Positions 1-7,191 are shown, numbered from the stretch's first letter. The stretch is DNA of 15,300 nt from Anaerolineae bacterium (GCA_020852775.1 JADZAD010000278.1:1-15300), one strand, 5' to 3'. Numbers and translations are program-made. Notes: generated by a model not told the origin, from the letters alone.

Positions 1-96
1 GCTCCGAAGGGAACGCGCATCTTTGGCCCGGTAGCCCGTGAACTGCGCGACGCAGGCTTCATGCGTATCGTCTCACTCGCGCCCGAGGTTCTGTAG
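1..96 (+). CDS. rplN: 50S ribosomal protein L14, C-terminal end (partial)
   Basis: Only the last 31 codons lie in the window; the gene runs in from the left edge in frame 1 and stops at TAG 94-96. The reading (PKGTRIFGPVARELRD..., ending LAPEVL) matches the conserved L14 C-terminus, where bacterial L14 normally has GTRIFGPVARELR and ends near SLAPEVL. L14 is a large-subunit 23S rRNA-binding protein at the subunit interface. In the standard spc order it directly precedes rplX, and rplX begins 40 nt downstream here, so co-transcription is expected. The start and RBS cannot be seen. Confidence 0.95.
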   Translation, partial: APKGTRIFGPVARELRDAGFMRIVSLAPEVL

Positions 97-136
97 ACAC
101 GGCAGCCGGGCGGCACACCAAGTCAGGGAACGAACA

Positions 137-502
137 ATGGAAAAAAAGACAGACGTGAAGAAGGATTACCACAAGCGCAAGTATCGTATCAAGAAGGACG
201 ATCTGGTGCAGGTAATCGCAGGAAACGACAAGGGTGCTCGCGGGCGCGTCATTCGGGTGATGTACCAGGAAGACCGCGTCGTGGTGGAAGGTGTGAACAT
301 CCGCAAGCGCCATCAGAAAGCGCGCCAGTCGGGCCGCTCAACCACGCAGGCGGGGATCGTGCAATTCGAAGCGCCGATCCACATCTCGAACGTGATGCTG
401 GTGGATCCCAAGGCTGACGCGCCGACCCGTATCCGGTATGAGCGTGATGCTGAGGGCCGCAAGGTGCGCGTTGCGAAGAAGTCCGGGGAGGCGATTGACT
501 AA
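137..502 (+). CDS. rplX: 50S ribosomal protein L24
   Basis: A 121-aa protein, somewhat longer than the usual ~100-105 aa. L24 binds the 5' domain of 23S rRNA and helps initiate assembly of the large subunit. A KOW-type segment is visible at about residues 19-52 (IKKDDLVQVIAGNDKG, then RGRVIRV), followed by the family's VEGVNIRKRHQK stretch and GIVQFEAPIHISNVML. I chose ATG 137 because the protein then starts just before the KOW domain and an AGGGA sequence lies about 8 nt upstream. The frame is open upstream to 38, but that part does not look like L24. The stop codon overlaps the rplE start (TAATG), so the two are probably translationally coupled. Confidence 0.93.
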   Translation: MEKKTDVKKDYHKRKYRIKKDDLVQVIAGNDKGARGRVIRVMYQEDRVVVEGVNIRKRHQKARQSGRSTTQAGIVQFEAPIHISNVMLVDPKADAPTRIRYERDAEGRKVRVAKKSGEAID

Positions 503-1068
503 TGCATAAGCTCAAGCAGCACTACCAGTCGGTTGTAAACCCGGCGCTGATCAAGCGCTTCGAGTACGGTAATGTCATGCAGGTGCCGCGTGTCACCAAG
601 GTCGTAGTGAACATCGGTCTGGGTGAGGCCCTGGATAACCCCAAGGCGCTCGATGCCGCGGTCGAGCACATGACGCTGATTGCCGGCCAGAAGCCGGTGG
701 TGACGAAGGCGCGTAAGAGCATCGCGAACTTCAAGCTGCGCGAAGGTCGTGCGATCGGTGTGAAGGTGACCCTGCGTGGTGAACGTATGTGGTCGTTCCT
801 GGATCGCCTGATCAATGTGGCGCTGCCGCGTACCCGTGACTTCCGCGGGATTTCATCGACCGGCTTTGATGGGCGGGGCAATTACACCCTCGGCCTGACC
901 GAGCAGTTGATCTTCCCGGAGATCGAGTTCGACAAGATCGACAAGGTGCGTGGGCTGGGGATCACCGTGGTGACGACCGCGCCTACGGACGAAGAAGGCC
1001 GCGAGCTACTTCACCTCCTGGGGATGCCGTTTGTCGGCATGAACCCTGGTGCCGCGGCGCAGGCCTGA
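502..1068 (+). CDS. rplE: 50S ribosomal protein L5
   Basis: A 188-aa protein, close to the family's ~180. L5 binds 5S rRNA in the central protuberance and contacts the P-site tRNA. Diagnostic stretches: MQVPRVTKVVVNIGLGEA (about residues 26-43), PVVTKARKSIANFKLREG (about 65-82), LPRTRDFRGIS and GRGNYTLGLTEQLIFPEI, all in the usual order. The start ATG (502-504) shares one base with the rplX stop, which signals translational coupling. The last residues (NPGAAAQA) are a short extension beyond the usual end. In E. coli the spc repressor S8 acts near the rplE start; I see no clear S8-like helix here, but an overlapping start would hide one. Confidence 0.96.
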   Translation: MHKLKQHYQSVVNPALIKRFEYGNVMQVPRVTKVVVNIGLGEALDNPKALDAAVEHMTLIAGQKPVVTKARKSIANFKLREGRAIGVKVTLRGERMWSFLDRLINVALPRTRDFRGISSTGFDGRGNYTLGLTEQLIFPEIEFDKIDKVRGLGITVVTTAPTDEEGRELLHLLGMPFVGMNPGAAAQA

Positions 1069-1089
1069 GCAGGCTGAGGAGACGACAGA

Positions 1090-1272
1090 ATGTCAAAGAA
1101 GTGCATGCCCTATCGCGAAGCGAACCGCAAGTTTGGAGTCCGGGTACACAACCGGTGCAAGGTCTGCGGGCGTCCGCGGGGCTACATCCGTAAGTTCCAG
1201 TTGTGCCGGATTTGCTTCCGAGAGATGGCTCTCAAGGGCCATATCCCGGGTGTGGTCAAGTCAAGCTGGTAA
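1090..1272 (+). CDS. rpsN: 30S ribosomal protein S14, zinc-binding type
   Basis: A 60-aa short S14 of the zinc-ribbon (type Z) class, not the ~100-aa zinc-free form. Four cysteines form the metal site: C23 and C26 (CKVC) and C39 and C42 (CRIC). The conserved GRPRGYIRKF lies between them and the family ending PGVVKSSW follows. S14 sits in the head of the 30S subunit near S3 and S10. The start ATG 1090 is preceded by a purine-rich AGGAGACGAC stretch from 1076. The gene lies between rplE and rpsH, its normal place in Gram-positive-type and Chloroflexota-type operons. Confidence 0.96.
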   Translation: MSKKCMPYREANRKFGVRVHNRCKVCGRPRGYIRKFQLCRICFREMALKGHIPGVVKSSW

Positions 1273-1303
1273 CGGGCCGCAGCAGGCAGGAGAATACAGC
1301 ATC

Positions 1304-1711
1304 ATGTTTGTAAACGATCCAATCGCCGATATGCTGACCCGCGTCCGCAACGCCGCCCTCGTGCGCCATGCCGAGGTGAAGGTGCCATACTCGCGGATCA
1401 AGGTGGAAATCGCGCGGATTCTCAAGGAAGAAGGGTATATCGTTGACTACGTGGTCTCCGATGAGAAACCCTTCAGCAACATCGTGATCCAGCTCAAGTA
1501 CGTGGGGACTCACCGCACACGCCGCTCGGTTATTTCGGGCCTCAAGCGCGTGAGCAAGCCAGGCCGCCGTATCTACACCAACTCCCAGGAAATCCCCTGG
1601 GTGATGAGCGGTATGGGCATCGCTATCCTCACGACACCGCAGGGCGTGATGACCGGGCAGCGCGCGCGTCGCAGCCGGGTCGGTGGGGAACTGCTCTGCT
1701 ACGTGTGGTAA
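1304..1711 (+). CDS. rpsH: 30S ribosomal protein S8
   Basis: A 135-aa protein of family length. S8 binds the central domain of 16S rRNA, organises the platform, and in E. coli also represses the spc operon. Landmarks: N-terminal DPIADMLTRVRNA (about 5-17), KRVSKPGRRIYT (about 81-92), GIAILTTPQGVMTGQRAR (about 105-122) and the C-terminal GGELLCYVW. The start is ATG 1304, with AGGAG at 1288-1292. The frame is open upstream to 1049, but that part overlaps rpsN in another frame and carries no S8 sequence. It is followed by a 97-nt spacer containing a long stem-loop. Confidence 0.96.
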   Translation: MFVNDPIADMLTRVRNAALVRHAEVKVPYSRIKVEIARILKEEGYIVDYVVSDEKPFSNIVIQLKYVGTHRTRRSVISGLKRVSKPGRRIYTNSQEIPWVMSGMGIAILTTPQGVMTGQRARRSRVGGELLCYVW

Positions 1712-1723
1712 TCACCGGCCTGA

Positions 1724-1781
1724 GGCGCCGGAAGGCACGCGACACCGTCAGGATGTAAGCTGTCGCCTGGCTTCCGGCGTC
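1724..1781 (+). other. Long stem-loop between rpsH and rplF
   Basis: The outer arms CGCCGGAAG (1726-1734) and CTTCCGGCG (1771-1779) pair perfectly and extend outward by a G-U pair and a G-C pair (1724-1725 with 1780-1781). Inside a 4x4 internal loop, itself with two possible pairs, GCGACA (1739-1744) pairs with TGTCGC (1761-1766) around a 16-nt loop. No U-tract follows, so it is not a typical terminator. The rplF ribosome-binding site (GGAG 1797-1800) begins about 15 nt past the stem. It may be a processing site, a pause or a regulatory leader; its role is not known from sequence. Confidence 0.6.
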
Positions 1782-1808
1782 CGAGGCTCGATGCATGGAG
1801 TGAATGAG

Positions 1809-2354
1809 ATGTCACGTATTGGCAAGAAGATTATCTCACTGCCGGCGGGCGTCACCGTGGACATCAGGAACAACTATGTCACGGTTAAGGGGCCCAAGGG
1901 TACGTTGAGCCAGCAGTTCGACCCGGAGCTGGGGATCGGGGTAGAGGACGGCGTGTTGAGCGTCACCCGCCCGACCGATCAGCGGCATCACCGCGCGCTT
2001 CATGGCCTGACCCGCGCTCTGCTGAACAATATGGTCGAGGGCGTGAGCAACGGGTTCGTCATTCGGCTGGAAGTACGCGGTACCGGGTATCGTGCCGAGA
2101 TGGTCGGCAAGAACCTGAAGTTGAGCCTCGGGTACGCCCACGACATTGAAGTGGAGCCCCCGGACATCGTGAGCTTCCAGGTGGAAGATCGCGGTGCGAC
2201 TATCCTGATCTCGTCGGTGTACAAGCAGTTGGTAGGCCAGATCGCGGCGGACATCCGCAAACTTCGTCCGCCAGAACCGTACCAGGGCAAGGGTGTCCGC
2301 TATGCTGGCGAGGCCGTCCGGATCAAGGCAGGCAAGGCTGGTAAGACCGGTTAG
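1809..2354 (+). CDS. rplF: 50S ribosomal protein L6
   Basis: A 181-aa protein of family length. L6 binds 23S rRNA near the sarcin-ricin loop and supports the factor-binding region. It consists of two similar alpha/beta domains: MSRIGKKIISLPAGV opens the first, and the second carries VRGTGYRAE (about 89-97). The L6 signature PEPYQGKGVRY lies at about 155-165, followed by a basic tail. The start ATG 1809 has GGAG at 1797-1800, 8 nt upstream. An ATG at 1791 in frame would add six residues (MHGVNE) but would place the RBS inside the gene, so I reject it. It is followed by a 153-nt spacer before rplR, long for this operon. Confidence 0.96.
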   Translation: MSRIGKKIISLPAGVTVDIRNNYVTVKGPKGTLSQQFDPELGIGVEDGVLSVTRPTDQRHHRALHGLTRALLNNMVEGVSNGFVIRLEVRGTGYRAEMVGKNLKLSLGYAHDIEVEPPDIVSFQVEDRGATILISSVYKQLVGQIAADIRKLRPPEPYQGKGVRYAGEAVRIKAGKAGKTG

Positions 2355-2507
2355 CCTGGATACCTCGCGGTATCTCCGCCCGGGCTCCCAGCAGCCGCAC
2401 GGCGGAGTGCGCGTTGGCCGGCGCTGCCGGCAGGGGCAAAAGGCCTATTGTCAGAGGCCTGCGCTCAGAACTTATTCGCACTATTGCTGGAGAATGAGTG
2501 GAACGCT
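2355..2507 (+). other. Structured spacer between rplF and rplR
   Basis: A 153-nt stretch without a convincing gene. Three potential hairpins are visible: GATACC (2359-2364) with GGTATC (2369-2374) around TCGC; two GCCGGC copies separated by three bases near 2418-2431; and AGGCCT (2441-2446) with AGGCCT (2455-2460) around eight bases. A purine-rich segment follows before rplR. The TTGTCA at 2448-2453 resembles a -35 box, but no good -10 lies at the right distance. The spacer could be a leader controlling rplR and the genes after it. Confidence 0.4.
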
Positions 2508-2870
2508 ATGAGTGAGAAGAGTCAGGAAGCACGTTCGCGGCGGCACAGCCGGGTCCGGCAGCACGTCTCCGGGACCCCCGCGCGCCCGCGGCTGAACGTC
2601 TTCCGCAGCCATAAGCATATATATGCTCAGGTGATCGATGACAGCGTGGGCCACACGCTGGCGTCGGCCTCGACCGTTGACCTTGAACTGCGTTCAGCGG
2701 TGGACGGCAAGAACAAGTCTGAGCAGGCAGCCCTGGTCGGTCAGCTCGTCGCGGAACGCGCGATCCAGGCCGGGGTTAAGCAGGTTGTCTTTGACCGTGG
2801 TGGTTACAAGTATCATGGCCGCGTCAAGACCCTGGCCGATGAGGCGCGTAAAGCCGGGTTGGATTTCTAG
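2508..2870 (+). CDS. rplR: 50S ribosomal protein L18
   Basis: A 120-aa protein of family length. L18 binds 5S rRNA with L5 in the central protuberance. Landmarks are the basic N-terminus (SRRHSRVRQHVSGTPARPRL), VFRSHKHIYAQVIDD, and the C-terminal FDRGGYKYHGRVKTLADEAR, which closely matches the family's [20 protein letters not shown]. The start ATG 2508 is chosen because the protein begins at the basic N-terminus. The nearest SD-like sequence is GAGTGG (2496-2501), with a stronger GGAG at 2489-2492 about 15 nt away. A small open frame upstream ends in TGA overlapping this ATG. Confidence 0.95.
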   Translation: MSEKSQEARSRRHSRVRQHVSGTPARPRLNVFRSHKHIYAQVIDDSVGHTLASASTVDLELRSAVDGKNKSEQAALVGQLVAERAIQAGVKQVVFDRGGYKYHGRVKTLADEARKAGLDF

Positions 2871-2935
2871 CGATCAGCACGCTCGTAGCGCCAGCAGAAA
2901 CACACTGCTTTCACGAGTGGTAGATGGAGACAGTC

Positions 2936-3487
2936 ATGGGAAGACGACGTAGTGAACCGAAAGTCCAGGATGACCGCGAAGAACTCGACGAGCGCGTGCT
3001 GGACATCAAGCGCGTTGCAAAAGTGATCAAGGGTGGCCGCCGCTTTGCTTTCCGCACGGTGGTCGTCGTTGGTGACAACCGGGGTAGAGTAGGGGTAGGC
3101 ACGGGCAAGGCCCGCTCTGTCCCTGATGCTATCCGCAAGGGATCCGAAAGCGCGCGCAAGAATATGCGCCAGGTGTTCGTCATCGGCACGAGCATCCCGC
3201 ATGCTACAACCGCCGAGTTCGGCGGAGCGACCGTGATGCTGCGCCCCGCGTCGCCGGGTACCGGCGTCATCGCCGGTGGTGCGGTGCGCGCCGTGGTGGA
3301 GGCCGCAGGTATCAAGGACATCCTGACCAAGTCGCAGGGTAGCGCCAACATGCTGAACGTGGCCCGCGCGACGCTTGATGGCCTGTCGGGCCTGATGAGC
3401 TACGAAGAGATCGCCCGCAGCCGTGGCAAGGAACCCTCCGAGGTTGTGCCTTTCTGGCTGCGCCGCGCCAAGACGGGTGGTGAGTGA
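2936..3487 (+). CDS. rpsE: 30S ribosomal protein S5
   Basis: A 183-aa protein. S5 lies at the mRNA entry side of the 30S subunit and affects decoding accuracy. The double-stranded-RNA-binding-like N-terminal domain has RVAKVIKGGRRFAFR (about 26-40) and VVVVGDNRGRVGVGTGKA. The C-terminal fold has PASPGTGVIAGGAVRAVVE and the usual GSANMLNVARATLDGL. An ATG at 2924 would add METV, but its bases contain the GGAG (2926-2929) that sits 6 nt before ATG 2936, so I place the start at 2936. The TGA stop overlaps the rpmD ATG by one base. Confidence 0.95.
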   Translation: MGRRRSEPKVQDDREELDERVLDIKRVAKVIKGGRRFAFRTVVVVGDNRGRVGVGTGKARSVPDAIRKGSESARKNMRQVFVIGTSIPHATTAEFGGATVMLRPASPGTGVIAGGAVRAVVEAAGIKDILTKSQGSANMLNVARATLDGLSGLMSYEEIARSRGKEPSEVVPFWLRRAKTGGE

Positions 3488-3693
3488 TGGCGAAGAAGAA
3501 GAGCACCGCGCCCGCAATGGTGCGCGTGACATTGATCAAGAGCCCGATCGGCTACTCTGTGCGGCACAAGGACACCGTCCGTGCCCTCGGCTTGGGTCGG
3601 ATGCATCAGACGGTTGAACACACGGATACCCCCGCGCTGCGCGGCATGCTCCGGATGGTCAACCACCTGGTGAAGATTGAAACGGTGGAGTAA
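3487..3693 (+). CDS. rpmD: 50S ribosomal protein L30
   Basis: A 68-aa protein, a little longer than the usual ~60, with an N-terminal lysine-rich extension. L30 is a small large-subunit protein bound to 23S rRNA. The core reads VTLIKSPIGYSVRHKDTVRA, then LGLGRMHQTVEHTDTPALRG and MVNHLVKIE, the standard L30 pattern. The start ATG 3487 overlaps the rpsE stop (TGATG), implying translational coupling. A GTG one codon upstream is in frame but less likely. The gene lies between rpsE and rplO as usual. Confidence 0.94.
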   Translation: MAKKKSTAPAMVRVTLIKSPIGYSVRHKDTVRALGLGRMHQTVEHTDTPALRGMLRMVNHLVKIETVE

Positions 3694-3698
3694 CGACG

Positions 3699-4208
3699 AT
3701 GAAATTACACGACCTGCGTCCTGATAGCGGGGCAACCAGAAAGCGCAAGCGAGTAGGTCGCGGTATCGCTGCCGGACAGGGCAAGACTGCCGGGCGCGGT
3801 ACGAAAGGCCAGGGCGCCCGCAAGGGTGGTGGAAAGCGCGGCTACTTTGAGGGTGGCCAGCTCCCACTGATCCGGCGCCTGCCTTTCAAGCGCGGCTTCA
3901 CGAACATCTTCCGGGTGATCTACCAGGAAGTGAATGTCGATCAGATCGGTGAGAACTTCAAGAAGGGTGATGCGGTGACGCCAGCGACACTGGCAGCCGT
4001 GGGCCTGATCAAGGAACCGACCTTCCCGGTCAAGATCCTGGGGCGTGGCGACCTCAAATTTGGGGTCAAGGTGCAGGCGCACGGCTTCACAACCGGCGCT
4101 CGCCAGAAGATCGAGGCCGTCGGTGGTTCAGTGGAGGAGCTTCCGCTGGATGAGAGCGGGGCGCGTGCCACGATCAAGAAACTTCCCCAGACGGCTGCAG
4201 CAGAATAA
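3699..4208 (+). CDS. rplO: 50S ribosomal protein L15
   Basis: A 169-aa protein, slightly longer than the common 145-160. L15 is a late-binding 23S rRNA protein with a long extended N-terminus. That part is rich in Gly, Lys and Arg (KRVGRGIAAGQGKTAGRG, about residues 17-34) and is followed by EGGQLPLIRRLPFKRGF. The C-terminal globular domain has VQAHGFTTGARQKIEAVGG, the L15 signature. GTGGAG (3685-3690), inside the end of rpmD, is the ribosome-binding site for ATG 3699, so translation of the two genes is closely linked. It is followed by a 49-nt spacer before secY. Confidence 0.95.
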   Translation: MKLHDLRPDSGATRKRKRVGRGIAAGQGKTAGRGTKGQGARKGGGKRGYFEGGQLPLIRRLPFKRGFTNIFRVIYQEVNVDQIGENFKKGDAVTPATLAAVGLIKEPTFPVKILGRGDLKFGVKVQAHGFTTGARQKIEAVGGSVEELPLDESGARATIKKLPQTAAAE

Positions 4209-4257
4209 CACTGCGCGGCGGTTGTCTTAAGCAGAGACGCGAAGAGAGGACGAGGCA

Positions 4258-5637
4258 ATGTCCGCAGTCTTATCCGGCCTGAGGGAAGTATGGCGGCTTC
4301 AGGACCTCCGGAAGCGCATCCTGATAACGATCGGCATCCTGCTCATTTACAGGCTTGCCGCTAACGTACCGGTACCCGGCGTTGATGCTGATGCGTTGAG
4401 TAACATCCTCAACCCGGCAACGGGCACGGGGCTGAGTGCGCTCGCAGGCGTACTCGACCTGCTGTCCGGCGGTGCGGTTTCAAATTTCTCGGTGCTGGCG
4501 ATGGGGGTGTATCCGTATATCTCCGCCAGCATCATCATACAGTTACTTACCCCGGTTGTCCCGGCGCTTGAAGAACTGACCAAGCAAGGGCAGGCGGGGC
4601 GTGACACGCTGAATCGTTACACGTACTTTGCGGCCATACCGATGGCGATCTTCCAGTCGGTCGGGCAGATCAATCTGTTCGGCGCGCAGGCCGGTGGAAA
4701 TGCGATTATCCCCGGTTTCGGCCAGGATATCCTGTTGACCGCATCAGTCATCGCGGTGATGACCGCGGGTACGATGTTCGCCATCTGGCTGGGCGAGCTC
4801 ATCACTGAAGATGGAATTGGAAATGGCCTGTCGCTGATCATCTTTGCGGGTATCGTGGCGCGGCTGCCTTTTGGCATCGTGCGTCTGATCAGCACTGTAG
4901 ATGCGTTCGTGACCGTCCGGAACATCGTGATTTTCCTGACCCTGACGCTGGTGACGGTCTTTGTGATCGTCATGGTGCAGGAGGGGCAGCGCCGCATCCC
5001 AGTCAAATACGGGAAGCGCGTGCGGGGTACCAAGATGTACGGTGGTAACACGACGTACCTTCCGCTGCGCGTCAACACCGCGGGCATGATCCCGCTGATC
5101 TTCGCACAGGCATTCCTGACGTTCCCTGGCATCATCGCGGGCTATCTGGTGCAGAGCCCGGCGCCATTTGTCGCCAACTCCGCCACTGCGATCAGTGGTT
5201 TCTTCGGGAACCAGGGTGGTGCTACATCAGGTGGCCAGGTCGCCTACTGGATCGTGTACTTTGCGATGGTCGTGGGCTTCACGTATCTGTACACTGATGT
5301 CATGATCCGCAACCAGAACCTGTCCGATGCGCTCCAGCACAATGGTGGTTTTATTCCGGGCATCCGCCCGGGGAAGCGTACCGAGGAGTTCATCAACCGG
5401 GTTGTATCACGGATCACCATCGTGGGTGCACTCTTTCTGGGCCTGGTCGCAGTTCTGCCGGGTATGGTGACCGTGCTGATGAACATCATCAGCCCAGGGA
5501 CTGGTACGGAAATCCAGCCAGCCCTGCGGGTCATCAGCGGTGGTGGCCTGATCATCGTGGTCGGTGTAATCATCGACACGATGCGCCAATTCGAGTCTCA
5601 GTTGGTCATGCGCCACCGGGACAGCTTCATCCGTTAG
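4258..5637 (+). CDS. secY: Protein translocase channel subunit SecY
   Basis: A 459-aa integral membrane protein (family ~430-450) forming the SecYEG export channel in the inner membrane. The pattern of hydrophobic stretches fits ten membrane segments: the first is at about residues 21-37 (ILITIGILLIYRLAANVPVPG), and the plug and second segment carry LSGGAVSNFSVLAMGVYPYI. The cytoplasmic loop with RRIPVKYGKRV and TYLPLRVNTAGMIPLIFAQA, and the later NGGFIPGIRPGKRTEEFI loop, are where SecA and the ribosome dock in the family. The start ATG 4258 follows GAGAGGACGAGGCA. The gene sits between rplO and adk as in most bacteria. Segments after GNQGGATSGGQ form a long periplasmic loop. Confidence 0.96.
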   Translation: MSAVLSGLREVWRLQDLRKRILITIGILLIYRLAANVPVPGVDADALSNILNPATGTGLSALAGVLDLLSGGAVSNFSVLAMGVYPYISASIIIQLLTPVVPALEELTKQGQAGRDTLNRYTYFAAIPMAIFQSVGQINLFGAQAGGNAIIPGFGQDILLTASVIAVMTAGTMFAIWLGELITEDGIGNGLSLIIFAGIVARLPFGIVRLISTVDAFVTVRNIVIFLTLTLVTVFVIVMVQEGQRRIPVKYGKRVRGTKMYGGNTTYLPLRVNTAGMIPLIFAQAFLTFPGIIAGYLVQSPAPFVANSATAISGFFGNQGGATSGGQVAYWIVYFAMVVGFTYLYTDVMIRNQNLSDALQHNGGFIPGIRPGKRTEEFINRVVSRITIVGALFLGLVAVLPGMVTVLMNIISPGTGTEIQPALRVISGGGLIIVVGVIIDTMRQFESQLVMRHRDSFIR

Positions 5638-5648
5638 TGTGTCATGGC

Positions 5649-5674
5649 GAGCGCCGGGTTCTGATTGGGCGCTC
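5649..5674 (+). other. Stem-loop between secY and adk
   Basis: GAGCGCC (5649-5655) pairs with GGCGCTC (5668-5674) around a 12-nt loop, 11 nt after the secY stop. The bases that follow (AACTGTGTGAGG) contain no U-tract, so a Rho-independent terminator is unlikely. It could mark an RNA processing or pausing point at the junction between the translocase and the enzyme genes. Confidence 0.45.
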
Positions 5675-5708
5675 AACTGTGTGAGGGGCTAGAAAGTATG
5701 AAAGCAAC

Positions 5709-6293
5709 ATGGCAGTGTTTCTTGTATTACTGGGCCCCCCCGGGGTAGGCAAAGGGACACAGGCGAAGCGGCTGGTTGAGAGCCTCGGCATCCCACAGAT
5801 CTCCACTGGAGACCTGTTCCGGGCGCTCAAGACGCAGGATACGCCCTTCGCAAGGAAAGTGCAGGAACTCATTGCGGGCGGTAATCTCGTCCCGGACGAG
5901 GATACCATCGCGATGGTGCAGGAGCGGTTGTCTCAACCGGACTGCAGGAACGGTGCAATTCTGGATGGTTTCCCGCGAGATCTCAAGCAGGCGGATGCGC
6001 TGCGGGATCTATTGAAGGTGAAGTTCAACCAGAGTGTGACCGCAGCCCTCCTGTTGGAGGCGCATGAAGACGTGGTGCTTGAACGCATCATGCAGCGCAG
6101 CAAGAAAGAGGGCCGGGCCGATGATACGATGGAAGTTGCTCTGCGGCGATTTACCATCTACCTGACGGAGACAGCGCCGCTGGTAGGCTACTACCACGCC
6201 TATGGATTGCTGGAGCGCGTGAATGGGGAGCAGACAATCGATGAGGTGGCCGCTGACCTTCTGGCCGCAGTCGAACGTCGAGTCCACGGTTGA
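5709..6293 (+). CDS. adk: Adenylate kinase (short-lid type)
   Basis: A 194-aa cytoplasmic enzyme that converts ATP + AMP to 2 ADP and so keeps adenylate pools balanced. The P-loop GPPGVGKGT is at residues 9-17, the AMP-site motif ISTGDLFR at 31-38 and DGFPRD at 86-91. The lid is short: RSKKEGRADDT (about 130-140) follows the core directly, with no zinc-finger-like insert, which explains the length below ~215. The only in-frame start after the stop at 5682 is ATG 5709, and its upstream sequence is a poor ribosome-binding site. The better site, GAGGGG (5683-5688), is placed for ATG 5698, which opens a 16-codon peptide in another frame. The map gene follows after 15 nt. Confidence 0.95.
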   Translation: MAVFLVLLGPPGVGKGTQAKRLVESLGIPQISTGDLFRALKTQDTPFARKVQELIAGGNLVPDEDTIAMVQERLSQPDCRNGAILDGFPRDLKQADALRDLLKVKFNQSVTAALLLEAHEDVVLERIMQRSKKEGRADDTMEVALRRFTIYLTETAPLVGYYHAYGLLERVNGEQTIDEVAADLLAAVERRVHG

Positions 6294-6308
6294 CAGATAA
6301 GAGCGAGC

Positions 6309-7097
6309 ATGAACATCCAATCGCTGCGAGGCGGGGTTCGCCTGAAGAGCGCCGCAGAAATCGAACTGATGCGCGAAGCAGGCAAGATCAACTTCGAAGC
6401 GCATATGGCGATGCGAGACGCGGTACGCCCTGGTGTTGCCACGATCGAGCTGGATGCCATCGCCGCACAGGTTATCAAGCGCCACGGCGCCACACCTGCG
6501 TTCCTCGGGTATCCGCCCGGAAGCCGCCACCCGTTCCCGGCGGTGGTGACGGTGTGCATCAATGAAGAACTGGTGCACGGGATACCCGGCAAGCGTGTGC
6601 TTAAAGAGGGTGACATCGTTACCCTCGACTGTGGCACCGAGTACAAAGGCTACGTTGGGGATTCGGCTTACACATGGCCGGTAGGCAAAATCTCCGTGGA
6701 AGCCGAACACCTCCTCCGGGTAACGGAGGACTCGCTGACTGAGGCGATCAGCAAGTGCGTCGTCGGGAACCGCCTGGGTGATGTGAGCCATGCTGTCGAA
6801 TCGTTCGTTGCCCGGTTCGGCTTCACGGTTCCTCGCGAGTACGGTGGTCACGGCGTCGGACGGCAGATGCATGAAGACCCGCACATCCCCAACTGGGGAG
6901 AACCGGGAAAAGGCATCCAACTGCGCCGGGGCATGACCTTTGCGGTGGAGCCTATGGTGATGATGGGACAGCGCGATCTGATGGTCCTGAATGACCACTG
7001 GACGGTCGTCCCGAAGGATCGCAAACTGTGTGCTCATTTTGAACACACAATTGCAGTAACCGATGACGGGCCAGACGTCCTGACCAGGTTTGACTGA
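6309..7097 (+). CDS. map: Methionine aminopeptidase, type I
   Basis: A 262-aa metalloenzyme that removes the initiator methionine from nascent proteins. The expected metal ligands of the pita-bread fold are all present: D106 (VTLDCG), D117 (GYVGDSAY), H181 (YGGHGVG), E214 (FAVEPM) and E245 (FEHTIAV). The substrate-contacting histidine is H90 (NEELVHGIP). No N-terminal zinc or SH3-like extension is present, so it is the short type I bacterial form. The start is ATG 6309, 15 nt after adk. In many bacteria infA comes next; here a promoter region follows. Confidence 0.96.
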   Translation: MNIQSLRGGVRLKSAAEIELMREAGKINFEAHMAMRDAVRPGVATIELDAIAAQVIKRHGATPAFLGYPPGSRHPFPAVVTVCINEELVHGIPGKRVLKEGDIVTLDCGTEYKGYVGDSAYTWPVGKISVEAEHLLRVTEDSLTEAISKCVVGNRLGDVSHAVESFVARFGFTVPREYGGHGVGRQMHEDPHIPNWGEPGKGIQLRRGMTFAVEPMVMMGQRDLMVLNDHWTVVPKDRKLCAHFEHTIAVTDDGPDVLTRFD

Positions 7098-7124
7098 AAG
7101 AGAAGCGGAATGGGCGGCAGCCTT

Positions 7125-7153
7125 TTGCCTGCCGGGTACCAACCTGTTATAAT
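7125..7153 (+). promoter_or_regulatory. Sigma-70-type promoter before rpmJ
   Basis: TTGCCT (7125-7130) and TATAAT (7148-7153) are separated by exactly 17 bases, close to the ideal for the housekeeping sigma factor. Transcription would start near 7160 and give a leader of about 97 nt before rpmJ. It lies in the 159-nt gap after map, so it would drive rpmJ-rpsM-rpsK-rpsD-rpoA-rplQ independently of the upstream spc genes. A small hairpin (CGGCAG/CTGCCG near 7116-7134) overlaps the -35 box. Confidence 0.7.
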
Positions 7154-7191
7154 CTTCTTTCGCTTACCGTCAGGCAGTGCCTAAAACCCAG

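Noticed and set aside
38..136. N-terminal extension of L24 to 38
   Set aside because: The extra 33 residues overlap the rplN end in another frame, do not look like L24, and the ribosome-binding site fits ATG 137.
1049..1303. N-terminal extension of S8 to 1049
   Set aside because: It runs through rpsN in another frame and has no S8 sequence; ATG 1304 has a good ribosome-binding site.
2494..2511. Mini-ORF (ATG AGT GGA ACG CTA TGA) whose stop overlaps the rplR start
   Set aside because: The GGAG before it is only one base from the ATG, too near to start translation there; more likely chance.
2867..3532. 221-codon open frame on the - strand opposite rpsE and rpmD
   Set aside because: A shadow of the real genes, with a low-complexity composition.
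6009..7142. 377-codon open frame on the - strand opposite adk and map
   Set aside because: It lies wholly opposite two well-recognised genes and resembles no protein I know; long antisense frames are common in GC-rich genes.
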